Shown piece by piece: positions 22,959 through 35,804 of a DNA stretch of 64,000 bases (its first letter is position 1; each line of letters opens with the position of its first letter). The notes under the pieces were generated by a model. That model searched no databases, was not told the origin of the DNA, and saw nothing but the letters and a program-made list of their open reading frames with translations. Position numbers and translations under genes: made by a program. This stretch comes from Ceratobasidium sp. AG-K (taxonomy: Eukaryota > Basidiomycota > Agaricomycetes > Cantharellales > Ceratobasidiaceae), in the NCBI GenBank assembly GCA_037039685.1, contig JAWNGF010000001.1, forward strand, positions 5,022,001 to 5,086,000, given 5' to 3'.

Positions 22959-24940
22959 TCATGGTTGTAGTTGAACTGGATGTAAGCTTTCCAGCGTCGT
23001 ACTCCCATCCACAGCTTCCAACTTGGTAATCGCACTACCACCAGTAGTGCTTGTCTCACCCATACTCCGCCTCGGGTCAGGACTAGGCACATACTCCTCC
23101 CCGTCGAATTGAGTCGTAATCGTTACCGTGACCTCCATGTCCTTATCGCACGCGTCAGAGGAATTGAAAATCCGCCCGAAGATGGAGCTCCGGCTACCAC
23201 TCTGTTGAGGAGAGTTGATGGATCTTGACCGACCAATGCCGCGTTTCTTGCTAGGAGGAGGTGCGCCAATTGTCACATAACCCGGATTGGATCTTGAACT
23301 ATTTGCTTCAAGGTCGTCCATCATCGCAAACGATGCACCACGCTCGTCCCAGACCTCTCGCCTCGGAGAGAGCCTTGGACTGGGACTCAGCTCCATCTCT
23401 TGACCCAGTTCCTGATGCCGGGTAGTAGGACTGTTGGTCTTGTTCAGGCTACTAAGCGAAACGCTAAACCTAGTCTTCCAGGCTGACGGGCTCAGGAAAG
23501 TAGGATCGAACGTCTTTTCCTGAAGGTTGGGGGTGCTCGCGGTGACTGGGGAACGAGGGGCGTTGGACATGATCAGCGCAGTTGAGCCCCGTCGGCCGGC
23601 ACCAGGGCTAGCTAGAGCACGTCCGTGGGCGCTGGCTAGCATAGAAGCTTCGTTCCCAGGCCCGTTCGCCGTTGGATGAGGTCCGGAATGTGAAAGCATG
23701 TTATTGCTTGTAGGGGCAGTTACCCAAAACAATACAATTGCATTGACAGTGACCTAGAAGATTGATCAATTTTAGTGACCTTGATTTAGTGATGGCTTGT
23801 TCGGCTCACGTCTGTTCCGCAACTTCCGAGACACACCCAGCCAAGTTGACGCCCATCCATGATGGTCAAGATCGCAATGTTCAAAGTGGAGGTCGTGAGC
23901 GCGGCACCGGCAGCGCTGTGGATAGGGGTTAGAACACTTGTTGCAATAGCCCTCGCCTTGACTTACACAAGAGTACGAATTGCCACGGACTTTAGCCTTG
24001 GGTTGATAAGCTTGCTCCGAGCGAGCGGCCAGATAAACAAGCCAGTCAAGAATATCTAATGACACACGTGTGAGCGGGGATACTGGCATTTACCAGATTA
24101 TACTCACGTTGATGTAGAGATCATAAACCAAGAGCGTTAAAGAGCTGCAAAAAATAAGTCAGGGGTAAGGGGACATTAGTGGGGTTGCTTACGCCAAACG
24201 CTTCAGTCCAATGACACAGGCTCCATCATCACGAATGAAAGCAATACGTCCGATGAGCATAAGCACGAGAACGACGGCGTACTACCTACAAGTGAGAATG
24301 TATTCGAATGGCAAGGTTGATGATACTCACAGGGGTGACCGTAATCAAGCATATGCGATATACAGGCGACTTGAGCCGAGGTTGATGGGCACCGCCCCAG
24401 ACGACATGAACCTACGGCGACACGTTAATCAAGGGGTTACGACACCACAATAACGCATGACGTACCTTTTCAATTAGAAATATGTATGTCAAGATCTTGC
24501 TCAGAACGTAGAGCGCAATGCAAGCGTAGATGCCCAGCGAGCAGCTCATCTTATCCTTGGAGAGGCCAGTGCCCAAAACCAAAACACCAGCTAGGAGCCA
24601 TGTCAAAAGTCAGATAATACAAATTCCGAAAATTAGGTTTTAGACGTACACAAGAAAACAAACACCCATGAGTCGGCCAGGACGAGTATGACGCAGAGCC
24701 GCGGCCAGGTGATTGTCGTCCAGATTTGATTCCACGAAAGGTCCGGGAATGTTGTTCGGCGTGCGAAGCAGTAGCCGAGGACAGAGACACCGAGGAGGTG
24801 GATTACCGAGGACAGTGATTGCATCCCTGGGTACAAAGCATGCGAATTAGCTGACGAACACAAGCTGGTTCGATCTGCCCACCTGGATTGGGGAACACAA
24901 CCGTAGGCGGTTGGGAGGGGTTGTCGGTAAACGGTACCAT
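22959..24940 (-). CDS. Seven-helix integral membrane protein of a basidiomycete family
   Basis: Multi-exon gene for a protein of roughly 500 residues. From the N-terminus: a short extracellular-type leader (MVPFTDNPSQPPTVVFPNPG), then hydrophobic helices recognisable as VIHLLGVSVLGYCFA, LCVILVLADSWVFVFL, TWLLAGVLVLGTGL, CSLGIYACIALYVLSKILTY, LITVTPYAVVLVLMLIGRI, LTLLVYDLYINIFLTGLFIW and VAAAAALTTSTLNIAIL, then AIVLFWVTAP. A cytosolic tail of about 250 residues follows, rich in Ser/Pro/Arg (for example SLSSLNKTNSPTTRH). The topology suggests a receptor-like or transport role, but no catalytic or ligand motif is visible; similar proteins are common and unnamed in agaricomycetes. Start ATG 24940 is favoured; the frame is open up to 25030. 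Small exons between 23830 and 24900 alternate with short introns. Confidence 0.7.
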
Positions 24941-26530
24941 CGTCGAGACTGTAGGGGACGAGAAGGAGAAACGACTGTCGGGGAGAGGCGATGCAACTGT
25001 CGGTCGTCTCTGCCCACCACGGCTATTCAAGCAAAACGGTGTGATGCCAGGAAGAGGGCGCAGAGAGTGGACCTGACGCTCCTGTCAAATGCACGTGCTT
25101 CTGACGTCTGGATATGGATAGATTGAAAGCCACAGGAGCCGAGATACGCCGCAGGAACTGATGTTTGTCTGGTTTCTCTGTGGCAACGACGCGCGCATCT
25201 GGCGGTCGTCGTCCAAAGGCATCCGCCGGTCAGCAAATGCGCCTTGGCCTCTGCCTGTACAGCCATGAGAACGCCGGCGACGTGGGAAAAAAGGCCCGGC
25301 CATTATGAACACCCCCTCGGTTCGCCGGCTCGGTCAAGAATCCGCAAAATCATGGAGCTAGCGAACGTCATCATCAGTGATAACTGAGGGCCTACCGAGA
25401 AATCCCCTGCGGCCGCCGGTGGAGTGACCAGGCCGACTGCTTTCCTATCCCCTGAAAAAGTGATAACCGAGGGCGCCCAACTTCTTTTTGATCGAGATGG
25501 ATTCTAGTCCAACATGAGCCTATAGAGTTAGGTGATAAGGTTTCGATGAGAGCGCATATTTCCTAATTTCTATTAAAAAGGCCCAGAACCCCCGGCGCTT
25601 CACGTTACTCGGCTCGTGCGCCTACCAATTCCGGCTGGTCGGTGCCGTCCGATGGCACTGATGGGTCGACTCGGTTGACCAGGCAATCGTCGTAGGCCTG
25701 TATTAGCTGGTATACCATTATGCATATGTCTATACTACGGACTCTATTACTGTACGGTAGACATGGAGTCAATTTGGTTCAGCCTACAAAGGTATTGCCC
25801 AATACACTCCCGACAAACTGGCTCACCTTGTCGTTTGAAATCGGGGGATAGATTTATCCATCGCAAGTAGTTGATCGGAATCGCCCAACACATATATTAA
25901 CTCTTCCCTCGCTAACTACATTTATTCTGACACATGCTGGTCATCGCGCCCACGAAGGATAAATGGCTATATCCATCCCCCGAAACCTCCGGTGCGCGTC
26001 CGAGGAACGCGTCAGGTTTCTAGTAAATTAGCGTCCAATTTATGCCATTCAGTCGAAAAGCAGGTCCGACAGGCGGGAGCGACCAACGACTGAGCAACGG
26101 GGAATGGCTCGAGCCTCAGGTACATTGCATACTTAGACAATATAAATACACTATCACGACAAAGCACCGATTCAGCCCTGTTCACTCTTGAGAGTTCAAC
26201 GGCGTACCTTGGCCGCAAGACCAGGGGACGTGGCGGCGTCGATCGGTTCATAAGGTTTGTGACGAGTATTTGGGACACTGCGCATTAAATTACACTCGCA
26301 CCGGACGTACGGTCAACTAATGGCAGCTTGGGGTACTTGAGAAATTTTGAGGAACATCAACGGCCGGCACGACGATTCCAGTCGGGGCAGCTGAGGAAAC
26401 ATACGCACAAATCACAACATGTTTCATGAAGCCGGGAGCAAAACCTTGGAACACGGTTCTCCAACAGGGTCTAATTACACCCGGCCAAATTCACATACAA
26501 CGTCATCGACTCCCAAGCTCAACGATCAAC
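24941..26530. other. Long intergenic region
   Basis: About 1.6 kb between divergently transcribed genes. Frames at 25027-25312 and 26012-26278 are short, unsupported by splice chains and show no family motif. No repeat ends are obvious. Confidence 0.4.
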
Positions 26531-27338
26531 ATGCTATTCGCAAACCTTCGTAGATCATTGGCACCCGAGCTTAAACCGCTTGCCTACTCTGCGTTTGGAT
26601 TATTCTTCAATGGACAGGCGACTCGGTCAGCTTCTTCAAGCACAAGGTACATGCTGAGGAATCCCGTTCCCGGGGCACCACGAGAGGTGCCTAGACCTCT
26701 AGTAATCTTGAGTGCTGAGAGGTGGGATCCCAAATCAAAAGATGGGTAAGCAGGTTCTCGGCGTAATTTCGACCATGCTCATGATGACGCTTGCAGGATG
26801 CAAGATTTTGCCGCAATGTGGGCTGAGCGGGGTTACACTACGCTGGAAATAGACCTTGCACCCCCGCCAGAAGGGGACCCGGCGGCCAAGACCTCCGAGG
26901 CTCTGATAGAATATTTCGCCAAAGGTATTGCCTCATGTGACTCTTGACTTATGGTCTAACTTTGTACCGCTAGACATGGCCTCCCACGTCCGTCTTGCTG
27001 CCATCCCCTTTCCTCCAGTAATTATCGCTCGAGCAGGCACATGTATCATCGCCCAATCATACATTGAATCGAATCCGGCATATGCACTCGCTCTCATCGA
27101 GCCCCCCGTCTCCAATGCAAGCTGCGTCCCGAAACTCCTCCCCACGCTCACGAACGAGTTTACGTTCGAACCTCGTTTCCCGATCGCGATCCTTTCGAAC
27201 TCGGATGATATCAAGGAGAGCCGGATCGTGCGCGAAGGAGAGGCAGAGGGGTGGGTCGACGTTCTCAAGGTGAAGAAACTGGCCGGGAGTGGGCCGTTAA
27301 TGGACATCGAAAAATGGATGGATTCGATAGGAGTATAG
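26531..27338 (+). CDS. Probable mitochondrial alpha/beta-hydrolase-fold protein
   Basis: Three exons (26531-26745, 26797-26924, 26974-27338) give 235 residues with consistent phases. The first 40 residues (MLFANLRRSLAPELKPLAYS... with Arg and Ser, no acids early on) look like a mitochondrial presequence. The body reads VPRPLVILSAERWDPKSKDG, then GYTTLEIDLAPPPE, then PVIIARAGTCIIAQSYI, an order consistent with an alpha/beta-hydrolase core (strand, strand, nucleophile elbow). The elbow position reads RAGTC rather than G-x-S-x-G, so the classical serine is absent and hydrolase activity is doubtful. The final DIEKWMDSIGV resembles the usual C-terminal helix. An upstream in-frame ATG at 26426 would add 35 residues. 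Family assignment is tentative. Confidence 0.6.
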
Positions 27339-27546
27339 AACTATGTGGTCCGTAGAAATGTTAATGAAAGACAGAAGTTGGCTAACTACCAATAGCGAGT
27401 GTGTGTCCGACGGCTGAGTCGATTCAATCAAATAATATAGGCTCATCCATACACCCGCTGAGACTGAGATGACAACCACATGTGCCCAAGGAGAGACGGG
27501 CCGATAGCAAGACGACAAATAATGTACAAGAAGCGAATTAGTTGGT

Positions 27547-27992
27547 TCATTTAGAAGACTTGGTGGATTTGCTGCTGGATGAAGTTGTTGACTCGCTGGA
27601 TGGAGCTATCGTTAGGTAAAGCGAGATATAAGGTCAGGCAGGTGACGTACGCAATGCTCTTCATGATGGTGAGCTTGCCAGCCGAAGCAGCAGTGACCAT
27701 TTGGCGTTCAATTGAGTTGTTGATCTTTGCACTCAACGACTGGGCGAGGAACGGGTCAGCACACAGCAAATTTACCCAAGAGCGGTGGTGTAAATTAGCT
27801 CAGAAATGTACCTTTTGTAACGACGCATGCTTAACAGCCGCAGCTTTCTTCGGGGCGATCTGCAAACTCTCGTCAACGACCACCTATGAGCACAAAAAAT
27901 TCACTCACCGCCCTCTTGCCTTTCTTCGGATCCTTGTTTGTATTACGAGCAGGCCCCTTGGTTTGCATGCCCTTAGTCTTTCCTTGCACCAT
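27547..27992 (-). CDS. UPF0390-family small basic protein
   Basis: Four short exons assemble to 93 residues: MVQGKTKGMQTKGPARN..., IAPKKAAAVKHASLQK, SLSAKINNSIERQMVTAASAGKLTIMK and a Ser/Lys tail ending KSTKSSK. This is the plan of the UPF0390/DUF2462 family (animal C19orf53-type, about 90 residues), with the N-terminal MVQG and central IAPKK signature. These are small nucleolar/nuclear basic proteins of uncertain role. The introns have GTGAGT, GTACAT and GTACGT donors and CAG or TAG acceptors. The stop TGA is at 27547-27549. It converges with the hydrolase-fold gene, whose stop is only 208 bp away. Confidence 0.82.
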
Positions 27993-30354
27993 ACTGTCGA
28001 CGCGCAAATAGGATTGAGGTAGTGGAAGCGCGCTGTTGTCGAGAAGGAAAAGATTTACGCTTGCGTAAGCACCCCATTCGGGAAATATGAGGCGAGAAGA
28101 ACGGTTCCTACCTAGGGCGCAATAAGAACACTGAGAAATGCAGGTTGGGCGAGCAGCAGGGGAGGTGGCTGATGTCGGCGCTCCTCGCGCTGCTCGTGTC
28201 TACTCCGGTGGTCGAGCAAACCAAGCCTGTCACCTTTGACATGGGGTGTATTATGTCATTGTTTATCAATTCACTTTTGTCGGCCTAGTCCCAACTTGTG
28301 TAAATCCAGGTCCCTGTTCTGTTCCGGAGCTTGCTTGTCCACTCTCCTTCGCTGTAAGTTATCTTTAGCTACAATGTATGTGGGGCTGCTTTTGCCGTGG
28401 TGGACGACCCCAACGTGCAAAATCCAGGATCATGCCTGGAGTTCTCTCCCGGAGGCAGTTTTGCACGAGAGTGAGACCCGACCAATATCACCGCCAATGC
28501 ACTTATCCCAATCAATGCAGGGAGCATACCTGAGTGTGGATAAAGTCTTCCCCTATGCGCGCCCGCCTGCCAAAGCGATAAAATTACCGATTCCGGGATT
28601 TGTTTAGTATTGTTTGCCATGGGAGCTTCCCCTTGAGATGCCTCGCTCTGTTAGTCTCTTTAATATTCCACCCGAAGTAGGATACTGGCGGACCTGGTTC
28701 CAAAGTGCCAACACACCTTGTCCCTTCATTTGTGTGTATTACCGGGTCCCACTTTTTTGAATACTCCGTCTGTAGTTACATAGCATCCATCAGGTGCGGT
28801 CGCCTTATACCTTACTTTAGTTAGCTTAGGAGTGGCGGCTTCCGAGACCAACAGTGACATTTTTAGGGCCGTTGTTTGTGAGGGGAATCATAGCTTTTCA
28901 GTGAGTGAAGTTTCTGTTGGTTTGCAGAGGCGAGAATGCGAACTTCGTCATACACATTATTTAGTGTGAGTTCACCTATCTGAATAGTTCGATTCTATAT
29001 TAAATATTTGCGAGATTCCATAGCAACAGACCAACGTCGCGGGGATGCTATTGTGTTTAGGGAAACCCGGCCGGAGAACATGCTTTCGGCGAATACGGTG
29101 TGTTTTCACTAGGCCGCTTCTGATTATTAGGTGGTGACAGATATCTCATTGCGACTTTCTTCTACATCTAATCTACATCTGATCTAAACATGCCCAGCGC
29201 GCATTTGTAGTAACCGGGTGGGACTATTTTGAACCCTAACGTATCATAACCTCCAAGCCAGCACCTGTTTTGTATTGCGTGGGATGGGAACAAAAGTAGC
29301 GCTTAACGGGGGCCGTTTCAGGTCTCTTCATGAGAAGAGTATAGAAAATCCAAATTAATTTATTGTTTGCTTCGCGTATGCGTCTTTTAGGGTATTCGAA
29401 CAGAGTTAGATGGAAATACGCTTTAGCTCGTAGCAACGTCTAGGCTTCCTTACCACTTATCATGCGCATATATCTTGGCTGCTTGTGTCCATGATTATGC
29501 AGAGACAAATGGTGTCATAAGGCATTTCGTATCTTCAGTCATGATAACACGTCTTTGTGAGTGGTTGGTGTGAGTATTCTACCCCCCGCCCGGAGGCTGA
29601 TTGGGGAAAGGGCGGGAGCCCTGGTCACCGGTGCATGTACACGGGGCGCAGAGTAAAAAAGGATTTTCCGACAGGTGAGCGGCGACTCTAACGAAAGTTA
29701 GTCGGGAGGTCGTATCACAGGTATATTTAGACAATCCTATAGCCTCAGTGTAATAGAAGACGGGCAGCCGAGCGAAGGTAGCGAATTGTAGCGTGTTAGG
29801 GGCTGGCACGTGATGAAGGCTAAGGCAAAGTCTCCCGTCTTGTTCCGAGAACAGGCACCCTCGACGACCACCAGATGAATTCAACCCATGCTTAAACCGC
29901 ACTTCGCGAGTTTATCGGCCACAGAATGCTAGGGCGGCATTGTAGATGTGGTCCTCCTAGTTGCTTATTATGGTCTACTGCCTTGCTCAGCCGGAGCAAC
30001 TTCCGCATTTGCTCATCTTTCCGACTCGTCTTTCGCGATTTTTTCGGAAAGAATCTGCCGACAGCTAACATCCCGGCTCTGAGAAGAGATGCCAACTGTT
30101 GTCATGTGCTCTCACTTGAGAGACTAAAGGCACACCGACTGCTTCTTCGACGCAAAGTTCCATTCGTCGCTGTAAGAATGTGAACCAAATGGGAACTTCT
30201 GATGCCAACGTTGGACAGACCGGGTCATGAGCTTGGTCTCTCGGGGTAACCTGACTCTCCACTTGACTGAGAATATCTTGTTTGAAATGCCAGAACGGCT
30301 ATAAAATCAGTTGTTGGTCGTTGAGCAACTCAACAGCCCTTGTCCGCTCCTACA
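27993..30354. other. Gene-poor 2.3-kb region
   Basis: Scattered short frames on both strands, none with a motif or convincing exon partner. The right end contains the TATA-type promoter of the acetyl xylan esterase. No long terminal repeat, transposase motif or tRNA could be recognised by eye. Confidence 0.4.
30300..30307 (+). promoter_or_regulatory. TATA box of the acetyl xylan esterase gene
   Basis: TATAAAAT lies 55 bp before the start codon, the usual arrangement for inducible fungal carbohydrate-active enzyme genes. Confidence 0.6.
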
Positions 30355-31565
30355 ATGAGAACTGCTGCCTCCTACCTCGCTTGCTTCGCTGTCTTGGCTC
30401 GTGGGGTTGTAGGTGTTGCCTTGTACGGTCAATGCGGCGTAAGTTCAATCTATGTCCGAACGGCGTTGATCCTAACTACTACCCATAGGGTATTGGGTGG
30501 TCCGGAGGAACAACATGTGAAAACTCTGTTTGCACTAAAATAAACGACTGGTACTCTCAGTGAGCGCCGCTCTTACCTGATTAAGCTAAACACTAGAGCT
30601 TATGTGCTATAATTGCAGATGCCTACCCGGGACCGCGGCCCCCACAACTACCACCACATCCGCGGGGTCCACCCCCACCGGAGGCGCAAATATTCCTAGG
30701 GGAGTGTTGACAAAGGTGTGTTATATCTCCCGAATAAAGTAAATTATCAAACCTAATTTATCCATAGATCACGAACTTTGGAAGCAATCCCACAAACGTG
30801 GGGATTTACGCTTACGTTCCCACCACACTCAAGTCGAGCCCGGGCCTCCTTGCTGCAATTCACTACTGCACCGGTACAGCCCAAGCTTTCTACTCGGGCA
30901 CCGCATACAAGTCGCTCGCCGACCAGTACGGTTTCATCGTTATGTACCCTAACGCCCCAGACAGTGGAGGATGCTGGGACGTCCACTCCACCGCCACGCT
31001 TACGCACAACGCTGGCGGTGATTCGCTCGGCATTGCCAACGGCATGCGATACCTCATCTCTCAGTTTGGCGTCAACCCCGCCAAGGTTTTCTCTACGGGT
31101 ACTTCATCGGGCGCGATGATGACCAACGTTTTGGCGGGCGCGTACCCCGACTTGATCCGCGCGGGCGCCGCATTTGCTGGTGTGCCTTATGCCTGCTTTG
31201 CCGGAGCTGGCATGTGGAATAGCGCATGTGCTAACGGACAAGTCATCAAGACTCCTCAAGAGTGGGGCGACCTCGTCCGTTCGGGTTACCCTGGCTATAC
31301 CGGCACCCGTCCCAAGATGCAGCTTTGGCACGGTACCGCCGATACTACTCTCTATACCCAAAACTTCTACGAAGAAGTCAAGCAATGGACCAACGTGTTT
31401 GGCGTTAGCCAGACTGCGACTGCGACCACTCAGAACTGGCCCCTCGCTGGCTGGACGAAGTCCGACTATGGCCCCAATGTTCAGGCCATCATCGCCAACG
31501 GTGTCACCCACAACATTCCGGTTCAGGCAACCCAGGTCATCCAGTGGATGGGTTTGGACAAGTAA
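30355..31565 (+). CDS. Secreted acetyl xylan esterase, CBM1-CE1
   Basis: Extracellular plant-cell-wall enzyme that removes acetyl groups from xylan, helped by a cellulose-binding module. Four exons (30355-30438, 30489-30559, 30619-30715, 30768-31565) give 349 residues. Order: signal peptide (MRTAASYLACFAVLARGVVG); CBM1 of about 35 residues with LYGQCGGIGWSGGTTC and four cysteines, ending WYSQCLPG; a short Thr/Ser/Pro linker; CE1 esterase domain from about residue 80. Catalytic elements visible: nucleophile Ser in STGTSSGAMMTN, acidic residue in WHGTADTTLY, His in NGVTHNIP. Length and domain order match basidiomycete CE1 enzymes. No frame break. A good TATA box precedes it. This supports a lifestyle that degrades plant tissue. 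Confidence 0.92.
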
Positions 31566-31826
31566 GAGGGTTGTATGCGCCTCGCCCCATAGTTTCTGTT
31601 ACATGTATCCAGTCTTTTGGCCAATGATAGTTTCTCACATTTCATCTTAACGTATGAAAGATCAAGGCGCGACACCGTTAGAAAGTCAAGAAAGTATGAT
31701 TTTGGTCTGGGTCAAAATGGTCATTACAAAAACAAACACAACATGGGTAAAAGTAAAACAAAACTCGAGCCCCAGTCTCGTTCGTACATGAACAGGGAAT
31801 CCATACGTCGCCCCAACGTACGCCAT

Positions 31827-34716
31827 CTACTTTGGCTTTTGCGCAGGCAAGTCAAACATGACCCTCGAGCCTGGTGTAGTATCGTTGGATGCACCTCCTC
31901 CACTGCCAGGAGGACTCGAACCCTCGGCGCCAGGAAGCGTGGGTCGGTCGTCTGCGAACCTGATCGAACGCGCTGGGCTCGCATCGCGCGTTGTATCCCG
32001 CGCCAAGTCAGCTCTGAGTCGGGCCGCGGGGTCACGGGGGGTGTTGCTCCCCGACGATCCGTTCCGAGCATGGGTTCTCTCGGCGGTGGCGCGTGGTCGG
32101 CCAAGCAAACGGTCCCGAACATGGTTGCGAAGGCCGCGGGTGTGACTCCGTGAACGGTCTTCTTCCTCGTCATCAACAACGATCGCTGGTGGGGTCGTCT
32201 CGCGTTCGTCGTCCGAGGATCTGGATGTCTCTTGTTGGGGCTCAGCAGAAGTGGACACTGAAGCTTCAGCCGGAGCCTGCTTGTGCTTGCTCGAATCGCT
32301 GTGCACCACTCCGAGCTTTTCTCCAATCTCCTCCGCCTCGTGCTCGATGTTGTGCAAATGCTCAGATAACTGATTGTGGACGTGCTCGCGCTCGCCAGTG
32401 ATCGTATGGCGCTCGATCCCGTTGGATGCCGAGTTGGAGCGCGAGCGGTTTCCGAATGCGTTCTTGATAACCTCGACTTCGACCTAGAAACGCAGTTAGC
32501 ATCGATGTATTTTTATCATGGCGTGCAACACACCTCTTCGCCATGTCCGGGATCACGTTCGATAACCAGATGATGACCTTCTCTCCACTCTGTGGTCTCA
32601 ACATCCGCCTGTTCACTCAACGGTGAGGGCTCCATCTGACCCTTACGTCCCTCGGCAGACACGACATGTTCACCGGTGCCATGTTCGCGCCCAGCCCCAG
32701 TCGCGCTGCTCCCTTCTCCGAGCGACGTTGGTGCGCTCTCACGCTTCTCGTCATAGGTAAGCTCTCCGCGTTCAGCGGCGTCGTCCCGATTGACCACGAT
32801 CTCCTCGCCTGGCTGGATCTGCCGGGTCTGGTTAGCCCATTCTGGTCGGCCATTCTCAACTGTATTGTGTCGGGACCAGGTGTGCCGAATCGAATGGACA
32901 CGTTTGCCAAGGGAGAAGAACGGAATGCTTAGCCCGTCTATATCGGCGTGCCAAGATAACGTTATTAGGAAACAGCCAAGCGTTGACGTTATAAACACTT
33001 ACGAATCATAATGCTGATTAGCACCATGAATGCCACAATAGGTTGTAGCGAGTTCCCAAGGTAATCGATTTGTCCAGGATGGCCCCCTCCTACCAGCTCG
33101 CCATTTTGTTCGATTTCAAGAGGCGCTGGGAGTTTGACCGCGGCGAGCGTACTGATAAAAACGGCACCGACACCCATGGGCCCAAAGTGTCCGGCAAAGA
33201 CGCACTCGCGGAAGGTGTGAATATCGGGGATCCACTTGTATAGCGCGAGCATGATTGGCAGACGGCGCAGTAGGACAATCAAGAGCCCTAGGACGATAAG
33301 ACGCCAAGGCGAGATGGAGAGCTCAGGAGCATCAAAGTCCTCGAATGGAATCCAAGCGCCGATGAAGATGAAACAAGCACAGTTGAACAGTAGGTCTAGT
33401 CGAATGGTTAGATATAGTATGATCCGGCGCACCGGCAAATACTCACCAATGACATTGCTGAACATACTCTCCTCGGTTTGGCGATTGAACCAACCATCCC
33501 AGGCAAACGCGGTACCGCACGCAAAGGCAGCCAAGAGGTCATCTGACCCGAGAAGTGTGGTTGCGCCTAGAGGCAATTTTAAGTTGGCGGAAATACGCGC
33601 GCCACCCTCACTTACCGATGGTGAGTATTGCCAAGCTAACGTATTGTGCGACGTAACTCTGACGATCAATGAGGTCTTTGCGTTCGCAAAAGCGCATCAG
33701 GTGACGGAACCCAAATCCAATGACCGCACCAAATGCAATACCAAGCGCAACCTCGTCTGCAAGTATGTCAATACAAATACCGCTTGATGGGCCAGACTAC
33801 GTACACAGCCAGGTCACATAAAACCATTCGCCTGCAGGCAAAACGGTTGTTAGATTGGAATTTGCCAGAACACGCAACGAACGCACCAACAGCTACCCGA
33901 TCCGACTTTTCGATGATAAGGTAGATTGCAATGAATAGGAATGGAAAGGCCGCTCCATCTGGAATTGCCAAGCCTTAGCACTGGCTGGGACAGATAGCCG
34001 GGCTAAAATCTCACCGTTGCAGCCAGATTCGGCCTTGAGGAGGTCAGTAAGGTGCTTTGGCACATGTTTATCGGCGTATTTACCGCCGACGACGGCTGCG
34101 GCCAAGATAGGATCTGTTGGCGTGAGGCAAGCGGCGATAACAAGAGAGCTGAGGAAGGTAAGATTGGGGATCAAGGCGTAGATAAGGGCCGCGCTGATGA
34201 ACCAGCCATAGGTCATTACGGGGACCAGGAGGAAAAATAGAGACCGCCAGTGTTTAAGCATGTACTGCTTTGGGAGCTCAACTCCGATGGCAAAGACACC
34301 GATGGCCAAGACCACACGAGTGACCTCGAGCGTGATTTCATTGACTACTTCGTGAGAGCTTGCCCATCCCCGGGGATCAAAAATGCCAGAGACGTAGGGG
34401 CCGATAATAATTCCAAAGACTGTCGCAATGACTGCTTCACCAATGTAAGCCTGCACACGAGTTAGCTAGATAAGAGCGACGAGCGTGCGACTTGCCTTTT
34501 CGCGAATGAGGAGAGAGAACATGCCAAAGATGACGACAAAGCCGCCCAGGACGGTGTACGCCAGATGCGGCGTCGAGACATCGAACTGGAGAAGTTGATT
34601 AGAATGAGTATGACGCAGAGAATGAGCACGGCGAAAAGAGCGCAGTCTGGGGTATCAGAGATGGGCCCGTGCAGCGCTTGAACAACAGAGCGGTTACTTA
34701 CAGGGGCAAAAGTCAT
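31827..34716 (-). CDS. NHA1: Na+/H+ (alkali cation/proton) antiporter, fungal NHA1/Sod2 type
   Basis: Plasma-membrane antiporter of the CPA1 type that exports Na+ or K+ in exchange for H+. The first exon encodes only MTFAP. After an intron of about 130 nt the protein continues FDVSTPHLAYTVLGGFVVIF and EKAYIGEAVIATVFGIIIGP. Family signatures: ACLTPTDPILAAAVVGGKYA, then KAESGCND, in which the critical Asn-Asp pair straddles an intron (AAC G/AT), then GAAFPFLFIAIYLI, EWFYVTWL, GFRHLMRFCERKDLIDRQSY, and a C-terminal membrane part with FGPMGVGAVFISTLA. About 10-12 membrane segments precede a hydrophilic tail of about 300 residues, rich in Arg, Ser and acidic runs (VVDDEEEDRSRSH), as in yeast Nha1, where the tail tunes activity. 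Converges with the esterase gene. Confidence 0.88.
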
Positions 34717-35804
34717 GGCGACAAGGGCACCGGCACAAGGCCCGAAGGTTTATATAGACGGCGGCTGGCTGAAACGGGATCCAGGGGGGTCAGGGGCAGG
34801 TCGAAGTTACTGTCTATGGCCAGGCCTTTGTGTTGAGCTCGCTGCGGGTAACGGCGAGGCTCAAGACTTGTTCGGTCGTGGACTAGTCGTGGCCGATAAC
34901 AAGTTGGAGTACCCTGTCCTGAGGGCTGCCTTGAGCGTCATTGGATTCCGTCAGCATACCAGCACCCTATCGGCACCCCTAATTTTTAGCGCTTCCTCTA
35001 TGCCAAGTTTCTCTTGTCATTGTCAGCTGTCCACAACCAGGTCCCAATCTTAAGTCTGCTTTGCCTTTGATCGTGTGCCTCTGTCAATGTCAGCGCCAGC
35101 CGCTAGCTCGTCGCTGCTGAGCCCCTCGCTGCCCGCTGCGGCGGCGGTCTCTGTACGTGAACTCTCGGCATACGACATCGGCTTCTAAATTGGAACACAA
35201 AGAAGCCAAGTCAGATTAGACATTTTTGTAATGCTCTGCTCCAACAGCCAACGGCACTCGATTTCCAACTTGCGAGTCCCTTGGATAATGCTGAAATTGC
35301 GCTTGTACACAGCACCCCAAATTCACTGACGTATACCGGGAAGTTTCAGAATGGGTTGACCGAGTAGGTGCCCGCAGTTCGTTTGGTTGGTCTCGGCGCA
35401 CGTGCTATCGATGGCGTGCATCAAGACGGGCATACGCAAGGCATGCCCGTTATTGCCCAAGAGATGGAGATCATTGGGGCTTGGCACGGTTCGGGTGTAT
35501 CGGGCTGGCTGAACGACCAGCCTCGGTGGTTCGGTATACGATACGAATGGCCGGGTGAACTTTTTCACACCCCAAGGCTCACAGTTTCAATCTCCAGGAG
35601 GACTTGTACATCACTCGCCATGAACCTCGCCACGCGAGTCGGGCTTTGATATGTTGTTGCTCGATCAACACACCTTACCAATTAGCGTCCCGGCCCGGTC
35701 AGCCGCTCAAATAATTACTGTAAATACATAGAAGCGATATTATGTACTTGTACGTGAATAGATACATAGCGAAATAAGACAAATCACCAGCAACAACCAC
35801 AAGC
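34717..35804. other. Intergenic region with possible gene relic
   Basis: About 1.1 kb upstream of the antiporter. A plus-strand frame begins PKVYIDGGWLKRD near 34740, reminiscent of the start of fungal Kelch-type proteins, and another frame of 94 codons lies at 35368-35649, but they do not connect into a gene with good splice sites. I treat it as non-coding or a decayed remnant. Confidence 0.3.

Noticed and set aside
34715..35053. Plus-strand frame with VYIDGGWL, resembling the start of a Kelch-type protein
   Set aside because: Its ATG overlaps the antiporter start, the similarity is only about ten residues, and no further Kelch repeat or exon chain follows.
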